Source: Chlamydomonas reinhardtii
Taxonomy: Eukaryota > Chlorophyta > Chlorophyceae > Chlamydomonadales > Chlamydomonadaceae
Reading direction: 5' to 3'
Length of the DNA: 64,000 bases
NCBI RefSeq assembly: GCF_000002595.2
Contig: NC_057016.1
Location: forward strand, 4,473,267-4,537,266
Part shown: piece by piece, positions 52,736 to 64,000 of the stretch
How the letters are laid out: each line of letters opens with the position of its first letter
How positions within the stretch are numbered: the first letter of the stretch is position 1
The notes under the pieces: generated by a model
Told to the model about the DNA's origin: nothing
The model's database searches: none
What the model saw: the letters and a program-made list of their open reading frames with translations, nothing else
Made by a program: the position numbers and the translations under genes

Positions 52736-55700
52736 ATGGCAGCAACGATGCTCGACGGCAGACTTATAGACGCCGGCGTGCCGTCCTTGCCCAGCGTGGA
52801 CCCTGGGGACATTCATGTGTTGCTGGTTGATGATGAGGTGGGGCACGGTCGCGCGCTCATGCGTGCCACTCGTCTCGCAATTCTGCAACGCGCACGTCTA
52901 CGAGCCCTTCGCCCATTAATTGTGCATGTTTGGGATGGCACATACACAAAGGCGACAAACAATACGCACATCTTGACGTGTCCACGCTCCCAAGCCACTT
53001 GCCTCGGCCCCCCCCCCCCCCCTCCCGCATCTGGGTGTTCTCGGGCCTAGTGCGACTCGCTAGCTAACGCCTATTGCGCACCTTGCACCCCCTTCATGTA
53101 CGCCTGTAGCGCCTCACGCGGCTGGTGGTTGGGAACCTTTTGCGGGCGTGCAAGTACAAAGGTAGGGCCGCTGGTGTGGACTGGAGAGGGGGGGGGCGGC
53201 CAGGAAAATGACCGTGCTGCAAGCAGTGGACTTGGCCAGGGGTTTGCCAGCCATGACTTCGGAGCAGCAAATGCCATTGGGGGAACATGGCATACACTCG
53301 TTTGCGCGTGTTTTGGGAGGCAGCCCCGGTCCACGGCGACGACTGTGTGCCACGCAGCTCACTGCTTAACCGTGTGTTGACCCACGCGTTGCGTTGGCGG
53401 TCCTGCCCTGTCCCATGCAGTCACCATCGCCGAGAGCGGCACGCAGGCCTTGGAGGTACTGTCCAAAGCCGGGCCGGGCGCCTTCCAGCTCATATTGACG
53501 GTGCGTGGCCCGGGTCCCCTGTGAGGCAATCCCTTGGGTTTTGACGCGCGACAGGGTGGGTTTCGCATGCAGGAGGATCTGCTCAATCGTACTGTTGGGT
53601 TTCCCTGTCATTCAGTGCCGCAAGAACCGCGAGCTCCACCCTGCACATGTCCCTGCTTGATTTGGGCTTGCAACAGAATACTCCTTGCCCCCGTGCCGTT
53701 CCTATTGGACGTCGGCAGTTCATCCTTATGCTTCAAGCACTCCGTTCTCCATTAACGGGTACCCCCCTCCCTCGCCCCCCCCCCCGCAGGATGTGATGAT
53801 GCCAGACGTGGGCGGATTGGAGCTGCTGCGCTTCGTGCGCTCACACCCGCACCTCAGCAACGTTCCCGTCATCAGTGAGTAAAACACAGCCCCACAGCAC
53901 CCCTAGCGCCGCCACACAAGTAAAACATCAGCCCGGGCAAGGGCAGGGGTCGCTGCTAGGGAGGGGGCAGGGGCAGGAGAAACAGGGGCAGGAGCAGCAG
54001 AGCCAGGCTGGAGTATAAGTATTGCCGTGGCTGGATGGAGCGAGACGCGCAGCCGACCTGGCGACAGCGAAATATACCTGTGCCGTCACCCCGCCCTCAA
54101 ACCGCCCCTGTTCCCAGCGCGTCCACCCGTCCACCCGTCCGCCCCACCCCGCAGTGATGTCAGCCAGTGAGGCGCAGGAGACCATGTGCGCGGCGCTGTT
54201 GGGCGGCGCGGAGGAGTACCTGGTGCGTGGCTGCAGGAGGAGCAAGGGGGGGGCGTGTGTGGCTGTCTGTCAGCAAAGCAGTACGGGAGAACACTGTCTA
54301 ATGTGCGAATACGCAACATTTGATCGTGTGGTTAAGGCGTGCTGGGGACGTGCTTGGAGTGCGTTGTGTGTAGCCATGTAGAGACGAAAGCGCGGATGGC
54401 TATCCGCGCATGGCTTTTCGATGAGTTTACTCTACTTTTAATGTGCGTGACACAGGTGAAGCCGGTCACGCGCAAGGAGGTCCAGAACATCTGGACCCAC
54501 GTCATGAAGCGCTTCCACGCCGCGTCCGTGCAGCCCGCGGCGGTGGCAGCTGAGGTAACCGCCAGGGTGGTTTCGAGCCTGCAACTATGATGAGGGGAAC
54601 AGCTGTGCACGACACGTGTTTGATGACCAGCCCGTCGTCTACCAGGCATGCGTCACACCCACATCAGCAGTTCAGCACAGGCCTGCTGGCGGTTGTTGCC
54701 GAGGTAGCGCACTTACCGCATTCCCGTGCTGCGGATGTGGATGCGGATGCAGGTGGGGTCGAGTGAGCCGGCGACTACGGCGGCGGCGCCTGGTGGTCCG
54801 GCTGGCGCGCCGGGGTCCACAGCTGTGGCGGGCGTGGCGGCGGGCGCGGGCGCAGCAGGCGGCCAGCACCTCATGAGCCTGGGCATGGTGAGTTGGCATG
54901 TGTTGAAAAAAGACAAAGCGATATTGACATATTGTATATGTGTTTCATGGGAAAACAAAAAGGGCACGGCAGATGTGGAAAGTTGACACGGCATGCAAGC
55001 GATACTGGGGCGCAATGATGTGTATGCAACATGCTCTGCTTTGGGCCCCCGCTGTGTCGTGCTGCAACAGGGCCTGAGCGCAGGGCTGGGCCTGCCTCCA
55101 GAGGTGGCGCGGGACGTCATGCGCGCGGCCGCGCTCGCCGCCAGCACCACCGCCCACCACCACCCGGGCGCTGGCGGCGGGTCCGGGAGCGGCGGCGGAG
55201 CCATGGACGCTGGCGGCGGCGGCGCAGGAGGCGGCGGCGGAGGTGGAGGAGGATTGCCGGATGATGCAGCAATGCGGCTAGCGCTCATGAACGGTATATC
55301 CCACACCAACACGGCGGGCGCTGCTGTTGCCGCTGGCGCGGCTGCAACTGGGGCTGCTGCGGCTGGTGCTACTGCCGCGCCTGGCACGGATCTGGCCGCT
55401 GCAGCTGCAGCGGCGGAGGCTGTAGCAGCCGGCGGTGCGCAGACCGGGTCAGCACGAGGTGGCGTGGCAGGGCCGGGGCCGGGGTCGGCAGCGGCAGTAG
55501 CAGCCGCTACAGCTGCGGTGGCGCCGGGCGCTGAGGTGAGCAAGGTGAACCTGCTCAAATGGCTGCGGCGGCCCAGTCGGACTGTGCAGCCCAAGGAGAG
55601 CTTCTGGATCTTCTGTGAGGTGCTGCTTCTGCTGGAGAGCTGCCAGGTGGGTGGGCGGGTGGGGTGGGGTCCAGATATGGAACCAGGTCTGCTGGAGGTG

Positions 55701-58700
55701 GTAAATGACATAGAGGGCTAGGCTGGTGGGGGCAGGCGTGCAACCGTGCTAGCAAGTGGCAACGCAGCTCGTGGCACGCGTGTCACCACACCACACCACA
55801 CGTGTTCTGCATGCAGGCGAGCCATGGCGCCACGGCACGTGCGTGCGGGTTACGGCCCAGCCGCATGGTGTTGTACAGCAACGGCCGTGTGGCGTTCGTA
55901 CAGCCGCCTCCCTCAGCAGCGGCGGCTGCTACAGCCGGGCAACAGCAGCAGGTGGGGAAAGCTGGCGGCAACAATAAAGACGGTGGTGGAGGTGGCGGAG
56001 GAGGAACCGCAGGGACACCGGATGCGATGGAGGGAGTGGAGGGGCCGGGCGCCGCTGCCGGCGGCGATGCCGCCGGCGCTGCTACAGCCACACCCAACGG
56101 CAACGGCAGTACGCCAGCGGCTACAGCCGCCGCGCCCGCGGACGAGGAGGAGGCTCTGTACCGAAGCCCAGAGGAGGAGGCGGCGGGACCGGGTGCAACA
56201 GCCGCCGCTGTCGCTGCTGCTACTGCCGCCAGTGACATGTTCAGCCTGGGGCTGTTGTTCCTGGAGCTCTTCTTTGCGGCGCCGGGGCCGCAGCAGCGCG
56301 CGGAGCTTCTCCGGGTGAGGCGGGGCTGCAGGCGGAGGAGGAGAGGGTGCGGGATGGAGGAGGAGGAGGAGGAGGAGGAGGAGGAGGAGGAGGAGGAGGA
56401 GGAGGAGGAGGAGGATAGGGGGCTGCAGGAGAAAGTGAGGGAGCGGGCTGGAGGCTGGAGCAGAGCCGGGCCGGGCATGGGGAGCAGAAGGGAGGCGCTG
56501 GCAAAGCGTTCCAATGCTCTGGCATCTGGAAACCCAGGACATATGTCTTACAGTGTGCTTACCTCTACCTGTTTACTCGTATCTGTGTACAGGAGGCTCG
56601 TCAGCGGGTGCTGCCTCCCGCCTTCAGCCGGTCCCAGCCCAAGGAGGCCGCCTTTACACTGGCGCTGCTACATCCCGACCCCGCCTGCCGCCCCACACTG
56701 GCAGAGCTGCTCTCAAGCGCCATGTTCAGGGCCACAACCACCAGCCTGCGAAAGCGGGCCGCGGCGGCGGCAGCAGCGGCAGCAGCAGGGGCTGTAGCAG
56801 CGGGTGGCGCGGGGGCGCTGGGAGGTGAGGCTGCAGGGCAGCAAGGCGGTGCCGGGGCTGGGGCCGGGGTGGCGCCGGGGGGTGCAGCGAAGCGCGCGGC
56901 GCAGCAGCATGCGCCCGGGCGAACGCCGGGTGCGGCGCCGGCAGCAGCGAGTGCGGCGGCAGCGGCGGCAGCGGCAAATGGAGCGGCCGCGAGGCCGGGC
57001 GGGCACACGGGGCGCCACCGGCTAGCGAACGGGAGCGGAGTGGTGGCGGAGGCAGCAGAGGCCGCGTCAGTGCAGCTGGCAGCAACAGGTGCCGCGGCGT
57101 CGCCCAGTGTTGCGGCGGCGACCGCCAACGGCGTGCACGCGGCGCCGCCAGCCGCACCCCACGCGCCACACGCCGCGCCGGCTGCCGCACCAGCACCCGC
57201 GCAACGCCCGGCCCCAGCCGCCTCCGCCTCCGCCGCCCCAGCCACCCTAACCACCACGGCTCCTGGCTCTGGCGCTGGCCCGCCGCTGCGTGTGGACGAC
57301 GCTGTGCTGCTGGAGTTCCTCCATACGCTGCGGAAAAGGAAGCTGGCGGAGCTGGCGGCGGTGGACTGCGAGCTGGGAGCCTTCACCGCAGACGCCAACA
57401 TGATTGAGCAGTACCTGCTGTACCTGGCGCAGGCCAGGGCGGCCAAACGCTTCCACCGCAACGCCAACGCCAGCGGTGCTGGCGCGGGCGCAGGTGCGGG
57501 TGCGGGTGGCGCGGGCGCGGTTGCGGCCGCGGGCGCGGAGCAAGGCGCGGGCGGGAGCGGGGCGGCGGAGGGGGACGCGGCGGCGGAGGATGGCGCGGTG
57601 GTTGCCAGCACCTCTGCAGCGGCGGCGGCGGCGGCAGCCGCCGCGGCCGCCATGCCGCCGCCAGCGCACAACGCGGCCTGGTACGAGCAGCACCAGGCCG
57701 CTCAGAGCAAGTGGGTGCGCATCGCGGCCAAGTACCCGGCCCTCGAGTCCGTGTTCGTGGAGCGCCGCGGCAGCACAGCCGCCGCCGTCGCCGCGTCCGC
57801 CGCAGGCAGCGGCGCCGCCGGCTGGCCTCGCGGCGGCTCCATGTCTGGCACCACCGCCAGCGGCGTGGTGGCCACGACGCCGCGGCACCGTCACGCGGAC
57901 GCAGGCGGGTTGCCGGAGCCGCTGCTGCGCTTCGCGGAGGACCTGTCCGCCTACGCCACCTTCACCTCGCTCACGCCTGTGGCGTCGCTTCGCTACGGCG
58001 ACCCGCCGGCCGTGAGCCACATGGTGGCGGGCGCCGCGTTCGACCGCGACGACGAGTTCTTTGCGGTGGCGGGCGTGAGCAAGCGCATCAAGATCTTTGA
58101 GCGCGAGGCGGTACTGCAGAGCAACATTGTGGGCGCGCACTACCCGGTGCTGGAGATCAGCAGCCGCTCGCGACTAAGCTCCGTCACCTGGAGCGGGTAC
58201 ATCAAGGGTGAGCAGCGCATGCACACGCGCGAGCACACGCACATGGTTTGAAGTCTAGGATGAAACTAATGCGTGCTGTGTACCGTATTATGGCCCGGGC
58301 GCGGCATCCCGACGCAACTCCTAGGTGTGTCGCATTCGTTCTCGTGAGCTCTGTCGGGGGCCTGGGCACTCACGCCTAGACATTTGACACCCCCCCCCCT
58401 TACCCGTTACCTGCTGCTGCTGCCGTGCACGCCTCCTGCCAGGCCACCTGGCGTCTGCGGACTACGAGGGGCTGGTCCAGCTGTGGGACGCCAACACCAA
58501 CACCGAGCTGCTGTCCTTCGAGGAGCACGGCAAGCGCGTGTGGAGCATCGACTTCTCGCAGGTGCGTGCTTGCAGGCGCGGGCGCGGGGAATGGTGCTGG
58601 TGCGAGTGATGGTGGTGGTGATGGTGCTGCTGTTAGCTGGGGACCGCGGAGGACTGAGTCTGGGACTTGGGCCGCAGCTGGGGATGGGATGGAATTGGGA

Positions 58701-59619
58701 TGGGGATGGGGCGCCTGGGACTGCACAAATGGGGAGTACGCGCACGCAGCTTATCGCGGTCTTCATGCCATACCGTCATGGTCGCTAACGCGGCGCACCC
58801 TCCGCCTCCTCGTAGGCCGACCCCGCCCGCCTGCTCAGCGGCGGCGATGACGGCTTGGTCAAGCTGTGGTCCATACAGCACGAGGCCAGCACCTCCACGC
58901 TGGACCTCCGAGCCAATGTCTGCTCCGTACAGTTCTCCCCCCACTCGCCGCACATCTTCGCGGCCGGCGCCGCCAACTACCGCATCTTCCTGTACGACCT
59001 ACGGCACACCGCCCGCGCGCTGCACGTGATGCCGGGGCACGGGCGCGCGGTGTCGTACGTCCGTTGGCTCTCGCCAACCGCCCTGGTGTCCGCCTCAACC
59101 GACAACTGCCTGAAGCTGTGGGCGCTGGACCGACTAGGTCCGGACGGACTGCCGCGATGCGTACAGACGTTCCGCGGCCACACCAACGAACGGAACTTTA
59201 CGGGCCTGTCGGTGTCGCCAGACGGTTACATCTGCTGCGGCTCGGAGAATAACCGCGTGTTCTGTTACCACCAGAGCATGCCCATGCCGGTGGCTAGCTA
59301 CGACTTCGCAAGTGGCGGCGGCGGCGGCGGCCTGGGCGGGCTGGGCGGCGTCAGCGGCGGCGACAGCATGCTTGCGGGCGGCGTCGGCGGCTCAATGGTG
59401 GGCGGTGGGTTGGGCGTGGGCGGCGGGGCGGGCGACACAGCTGCGTCGGGGGCAGCGGGAGACGGCGGTGGCGGTGGAGCCGGTGGCGCGGGGGCGGGCG
59501 GCGGGGGCTCGTCAGCGCCGCCGGGGCAGTTCGTGTCGAGCGTGTGTTGGAGCCGGCGCAGCAACTTGCTGCTTGCTGCCAACTCTGTGGGCGCAATAAA
59601 GCTTTTCACGCTCAGCTGA
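52736..59619 (+). CDS. Receiver-domain SPA/COP1-like protein with WD40 repeats
   Basis: Twelve exons, 52736-52837, 53110-53161, 53421-53500, 53790-53874, 54155-54222, 54456-54554, 54753-54887, 55071-55646, 55817-56314, 56593-58207, 58443-58561 and 58816-59619, agree in phase and give 1410 residues. Residues 25-150 are a response-regulator receiver: HVLLVDDE, phospho-acceptor Asp in ILTDVMMPDVGG, MMSASEAQET and the conserved Lys in VKPVTRKEV. Then comes a SPA-type kinase-like region (LLKWLRRPSRTVQPKESFWI, LRPSRMVLYSNGRVAFVQ, YRSPEEEA, SDMFSLGLLFLELF, LHPDPACRPTLAELL) without a usable ATP-binding or catalytic loop, and a coiled coil (LRKRKLAELAAVDCELGAFT). From about 1026 there are WD40 repeats opening with FDRDDEFFAVAGVSKRIKIFE. 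SPA proteins form an E3 ubiquitin-ligase complex with COP1 in light signalling; in Chlamydomonas that complex controls photoprotection genes. Gly/Ala linkers separate the parts. Confidence 0.88.
56355..56415. repeat. (GGA)n trinucleotide repeat in an intron
   Basis: About 20 GGA units inside the intron between exons 9 and 10 of the SPA-like gene. It keeps a frame open and could be mistaken for a poly-Glu coding stretch. Confidence 0.9.
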
Positions 59620-60421
59620 GCGTTGTTGGTGACCACGCGGCGGAGGGCTCAGGTGCAAAAATGGTGGTTCAGGGCCTCTATGCGGGGTGCGCAGGTTGCA
59701 AGTTGATAGCACCATGTGATGTTGTGGACTGTTGCCATAACGCAGCCACACCTGGCGTTGAGCCCCCATGGTGCGGGCGGAATAAACTGGTGCGGGTACG
59801 GCACGGGGTCGCAGGTCTGGTTGTCTGGTTGATACTGCCGGACAACTAGCTGCAGTCTGTTGATGCATGCTTGCGGTGCGAGCCGGAACTGATGATGACA
59901 ATGACGATGAGGTGGTGATGATGCACGCATTCTTGCGCTTGCGGTATCACGAGAGAAGACAGTCCGAGCTGTTGTGCGTAGTTATTTATGCCACTCAACA
60001 AAGGGTTTCATACAGATTTCGTAGGTCAGGAGTGCGGAGGAGGAGGACGCGGCTGCGCAAGTGACAACAAGGAATAAAAGATGCAGGTAGTGTTGTAGAT
60101 GGCGGTGACAGTGACAGGGCAAACGTTTTTGTGGGGTATGAATGCGACGTTACAAGGATGGACAGTCCGAGTAGCCATGTAGCTTCGGCGTTTGGGGCAG
60201 CAGGGCAGCACGATTGAGTAGACTGCTTGGTGACCTGCGGCCGTGCCTGCGGCACGCAAGCAAACCGCAACCAATCGTGCGTCAGGCCGCCGTGCACGAT
60301 AATGGAACATGGTAACTTTGTGTCGAACACTGACCCCGGCTATACTCAGTGGTTAGAGCTATCTAGGGCTCGGACACACACTTATTCCTCAGCGGGACAG
60401 TGCAGTGCAGGATTACGGCAA

Positions 60422-60443
60422 TGGGCCACTTGCCAGTGGCCCA
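60422..60443. repeat. Short perfect hairpin
   Basis: TGGGCCACT and AGTGGCCCA around a TGCC loop. It lies in the intergenic or 3' UTR DNA right of the SPA-like gene. Confidence 0.7.
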
Positions 60444-60756
60444 CGCTGTTGACGCGGTGACGGCCCAGCAGTGGCGCTTCGCGCCTTCCCGCCGACGGCG
60501 GGGTAATTCAGCAGATGTGGGTACGGCGGAGGTCGACATGGACTTACCGCACTCGGCCGTGCGCCTGGCGGCATGCCGGCATCCCAAATTCACTGGTGCA
60601 GCTGCATGCCTGGCCGGCAGGGGCACCCCTGCTGCTGCCACCGCCGCCGCCAGTCTGCAGCGATGCAGGTCGCTTGTGCCCCAGCAGCATCTCCACCAGC
60701 GCGTGCCGGATGTTGGTTGCGGAGTCGACGTTAGCTGTTAATAATACGCGGTAACA

Positions 60757-60761
60757 TTACA
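60757..60761 (-). terminator. TGTAA polyadenylation signal of the Gly-rich gene
   Basis: Minus-strand TGTAA 894 nt downstream of the stop at 61655, within the range of algal 3' UTRs. Confidence 0.45.
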
Positions 60762-61654
60762 TGGAAAAGGACCTTCCGTGCCGTGCTGCACTCCACTCCT
60801 TTTGGGCGGCTTGTTGCCCGTGCCCATCCCACTCCGGGTGTACAACCACCGCAAACTTTGTGTTTTGAGCAACACGATAAGCTCGCGGGCACGTGAATCG
60901 TACTGACGCATCATGCATCTTTTGTGCTGCACCGAGTAAGAACTTCATACTGCTCAAGCTGTCTGAAGGCCTGGCACACCCACACTCGCCAAATTCACTC
61001 AACCCTAGAGCGCCTGAAGCTTCATGACTACATACCGCCATTGATGTCAGATTGAAAGCATTACGTCCTCCGCACTTGAGCAGAGGAGCCCTGTGCGGAT
61101 CCCTGCAACCTCTGGACGCCCCCCAAAACGTTTCAAGATCTCAGCCCCACGCATCCACGGCCTCTCGGTCTTGTTTGTGTTCAGGACATGCCTTGTACAT
61201 CGGCACGCGAGCTCCTATTAATACCCCCCATCCCCATCCTCCCATCCCCACAACCGTATTTACTTCATTCCTTTATCTGCAGCCTTCCATCCTCGTGGCT
61301 TCTTTTCGCCCTCCTGCCAAACGCACACCGCACAAACCCACAGTCATGCCAATCCCCGCACACACACATACGCACACACGCACGGTGCACCCAAGCATTG
61401 CTGCAGCCCGCAGGGCCGCGCACCTACATGCGCTCCAACTTTGTACAACTGCGGGGAGGGCAACGTATAACGCCCATTGTGCATCTAGCTGCGCCGCCTC
61501 CACCAGAACGCTCTCCGCTCCTGCGTCACAAGCACGCACACCTGCTCCTGCAGAAACCCGTCAAAGCCGTAACAGGCGCCCCACTCCCACGACCTGGCCC
61601 ATCACAATGTGCCTGCTGCGGCACACGCTCGCAGTCGCCTCAGCTGCTGCCTGC

Positions 61655-63885
61655 CTACACGCCCGCCGCCTGCTGCAGCTCTCGAAGGAGGTGCGAGCTC
61701 AGCTGCAGCCGGTGCGCGGCACGGAAGTCGCCGCCACCCTCACCACCCAGCCCGCCCAGGCCGCCGCCGCCGCCACCACCGCCGCCGCCGCCCAGGCCCA
61801 TATCCAGGCTCAGCCCGCTCGCCGCCGCCAGGTCCAGCCGCTGGCGCTTGATCTCCGGCCCGCCGCCGCCACCACCGCCCAACAGCCCGTGTAGGCTGCC
61901 GCCGCCGCCCATGCCTTCCATGCCGTAGTCATCCATGAGGTTGCTGCGCTTGCCCAGGGCCACACTGACCAGCGAGCCAGGGCCCACGCCCGCGCCGCCG
62001 TCACCGCCCATGTCGTCGGCTAAGCCGCCGCGGCTGCGGCCTCCGCCGCCATTGCCGCCGGAGCCTCCGCCGCTCATGCCCGCCATAAACTGGAAGAGCT
62101 CGTTCAGACCGGCCTGGGTGCTGTTGAGAGACTGGAGCGAGCCCATGCCTAGGCCGTCACCGCCGCCGCCGCCACCGCCGCCGCCGAGCAGGTCGTGATG
62201 CCCGCTGCCTAGCCCACCGCCGCCGCCATTGCCACGGCCATACCCGCCGCCGCCGCCGTTACCGCCGCCCGCTCCTGAGGAATGGTGGCTGTGGTGATGG
62301 CCATGGTGGTGGTGGTGGCCGTTGTGCCCGTGCAGGCCGCCGCTGGCGTTTAATCCCAGACCCAGATCCAACCCCAATCCCATTGAATCCAGCAGCTGGC
62401 CTCCCCGGCCGCCGCCACCGCCGCCGCCGCCACCATGCCCGCCACGGTACCCAGCCGCCGCGGCCGCCGATGCCGCCGACACCGAGCCGCCCAGGCCCTC
62501 AAACGTGCCCACGCCGCCTCCTCCACCCACTCCATTGCCACCATTCCCGCCGCCCACGCTGTCCACGTCGCCGGCGCCGCCGCCGCCCATGACACTGAGC
62601 GCGTTGTAGAAATCCACGCGCCACTCGTCGGAGCAGAACGCCCAGTAGAGCTGCATGCACTTGATGGCGGCCTGGCGCGCGTCGCGCTCCGTGTCGTACA
62701 TCCCCATCTTGATGATGGAGCTGCCCGTCCACACGCTGCTGCCGATCAGCCCCTGCGGCGCCGTCGCATCCGTGTACAGCGCGCCGCACATCTCCTCCTT
62801 GCTGTTGGCGAAGCGGTTGGGCACCAGCGTCAGCAGCGTGCAGCCCTGAGGCAGCTCGCGCAGGATGGCGCGCTGCACAGAGCTGCTGGCGCCGCCGCCG
62901 CCGCCGTTACCGCCGCCGCCGCCTGCGCCGGCGGCGGCTCCGCCCCCGCCGTTACCGCCGCCCCTGCCACCCAAGATCGGCGTGCCCCCGCCGCCGCCAC
63001 CGCCGCCCAGGTTAAGTGTGGGAGCCATGCCAGGGTCCAGGTCATAGCCGCCCACACCGCTGCTAAAGCCGCCGACCAGGCCGCTAAGACTGCCACCGCC
63101 GCCAAGGGGGCCGCCGCCACCCCGGCCGCCGCCGCCGCGGCCGTTACCTGCGCCGCCGTTGCCGCCGCCATTCCGACCCAACGTGCCCGACAACGGCATT
63201 GGCGGCACTGGCAAACCCATGTCATCGCCGCCCAGCCCGCTCAACCCGCCCAGACCACCAACACCGCCGCCGTCGCCTCCTAACGAGTCTCCAGGAAATT
63301 GCGGGAACAGCGGCTGGTCAATCAGACCCTGAGCCAGGTTCATAACCAAGTTGCCTCCGCCGCCGCCATTCCCAGCCGGGCCGTCGCTGCTGCATGCCGC
63401 CGCGTTGTTGCTGTTGCGGCCGCCGCCGCCTCCGGCGACACTGCCGCCACCCAGCCCGTCGTCCAGACCAAGCAGGCCGGCTCCAGGCAGCGGCAGCGGC
63501 AGGGGCAGCGGTAGCGGCAGGGGGGTGGACTGGCGGTTCTGGCGCTTGGGTGCGCGGGACTTGGGCGCAGGCGGACTGGCGTCCTCCCCTGCACGCACAC
63601 ACGAGGAGCCAGAGGCAGGCGGCGTCAGGCTGTGGAGGTGGGCGCCGCGGTGACGGAGGAGGCCCTTGCGAGCTGCACGTGCCCTTCCGTCCGTCCTGCC
63701 GTTTGTGAGTAGCCCCTCCCTCGACACAGCCTCCCAACGCTACACGGCCTCCGAACGCCCCCTCCCCCCCCCGGCCTTCCCTGCCATGCAGCTGCCTCAC
63801 CATCGTCTAGGCCGCTCAGGTCATCTCCTTGATCCGCTTTGCCGCGGCCGCCCGTACCGCCAGTCACAGCGCCGCCGCCGGCCAC
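61655..63885 (-). CDS. Gly-rich protein with one conserved domain, 5' partial
   Basis: Two exons are visible, 63885-63801 and 63588-61655, joined in phase (ends GDDLSGLDD|GEDASPP), giving 671 residues to the TAG at 61655. The upstream exon begins after a CAG acceptor, so the gene continues to the right of the window. A basic stretch (KSRAPKRQNRQ) is followed by long Gly/Asn runs. In the middle is one ordered segment of about 95 residues (VQRAILRELPQGCTLLTLVP, SKEEMCGALYTDATAPQGLI, WTGSSIIKMGMYDTERDARQ, AAIKCMQLYWAF). A His/Gly run (HNGHHHHHGHHHSHHS) comes later. The GMYDTERDARQAA phrase is reminiscent of plant AP2-type DNA-binding domains, but the match is weak and no family is assigned. Probably nuclear. 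Confidence 0.7.
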
Positions 63886-64000
63886 CTGTGTCAGCAGTCA
63901 CACGCGTCAGCTAACAAGCCTTCAGCAGCGCTGTGGCATCAACGGCAGGACCAAACTTCACCAAACCCATCTCGCCAACCCAGACCCCTCCTTAGCCCCT
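63886..64000 (-). other. Intron or upstream part of the Gly-rich gene
   Basis: Follows the acceptor of the exon at 63885 on the minus strand. No exon is visible before the window ends. Confidence 0.4.

Larger units (their letters stand above)
59620..61654. other. Convergent 3' UTRs, 2 kb
   Basis: Between the + strand SPA-like gene and the - strand Gly-rich gene. It holds a minus-strand TGTAA (60761-60757), a 9-bp-stem hairpin at 60422-60443, and C-rich DNA at 61050-61650 whose long frames look like shadows. No gene is supported. Confidence 0.5.

Noticed and set aside
60350-60450. Possible tRNA or small RNA gene near GGTTAGAGCTATCTAGGG
   Set aside because: No cloverleaf with anticodon arm could be drawn; only the 9-bp hairpin is real.
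62322-63283. Pro-rich + strand frames over the Gly-rich gene
   Set aside because: Antisense shadows of Gly codons in the minus-strand gene.

Overview
The window is nuclear DNA of a volvocine green alga, most likely Chlamydomonas or a close relative. The grounds are GC-rich coding exons cut by many short introns, long GT/CA arrays, TGTAA polyadenylation signals, and a gene set that includes a plastid-targeted tryptophan enzyme, a thylakoid-lumen-type protein, a kinesin-8, a SPA-type light-signalling protein and a receptor-like TKL kinase of the kind expanded in Chlamydomonas. Species was not determined. Exon chains were built by hand from splice sites, reading-phase agreement and conserved motifs. 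Almost every chain closes in phase, but none has transcript support.

Layout, left to right. 1-407: last two exons of a + gene. 3539-12082 (-): receptor-like TKL protein kinase, 19 exons. 13177-14671 (-): exons of an unrecognised gene with a 184-bp tandem repeat in one intron. 15077-17845 (-): NSUN4-like RNA cytosine-5 methyltransferase. 18123-21754 (+): plastid indole-3-glycerol phosphate synthase, sharing a 277-bp divergent promoter with the methyltransferase. 22749-29133 (-): kinesin-8. 29442-29678 (+): small unknown ORF. 30800-34250: LRR-gene remnant, GGTCAG minisatellite and repeat-like debris. 34251-35710 (+): thylakoid-lumen-type protein. 36509-38842 (+): gamma-glutamylcyclotransferase-like protein. 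39658-45679 (+): large membrane protein with an internal duplication. 46764-48753 (-): protein with a HIT1_C-like C-terminus. 49454-52098 (+): plastid rhodanese with a C-terminal membrane helix. 52736-59619 (+): receiver domain fused to a SPA/COP1-like kinase-like, coiled-coil and WD40 protein. 61655-63885 (-): Gly-rich protein, 5' end outside the window.

The genes are independent eukaryotic units and do not form an operon or a mobile defence island. The most unusual points are the receiver-SPA fusion with an intact phospho-acceptor site, the membrane protein whose two halves share intron positions and phases, the micro-exons and CA-array splice acceptors of the TKL kinase, and a possible ATGA overlap between the methyltransferase stop codon and a downstream ORF.
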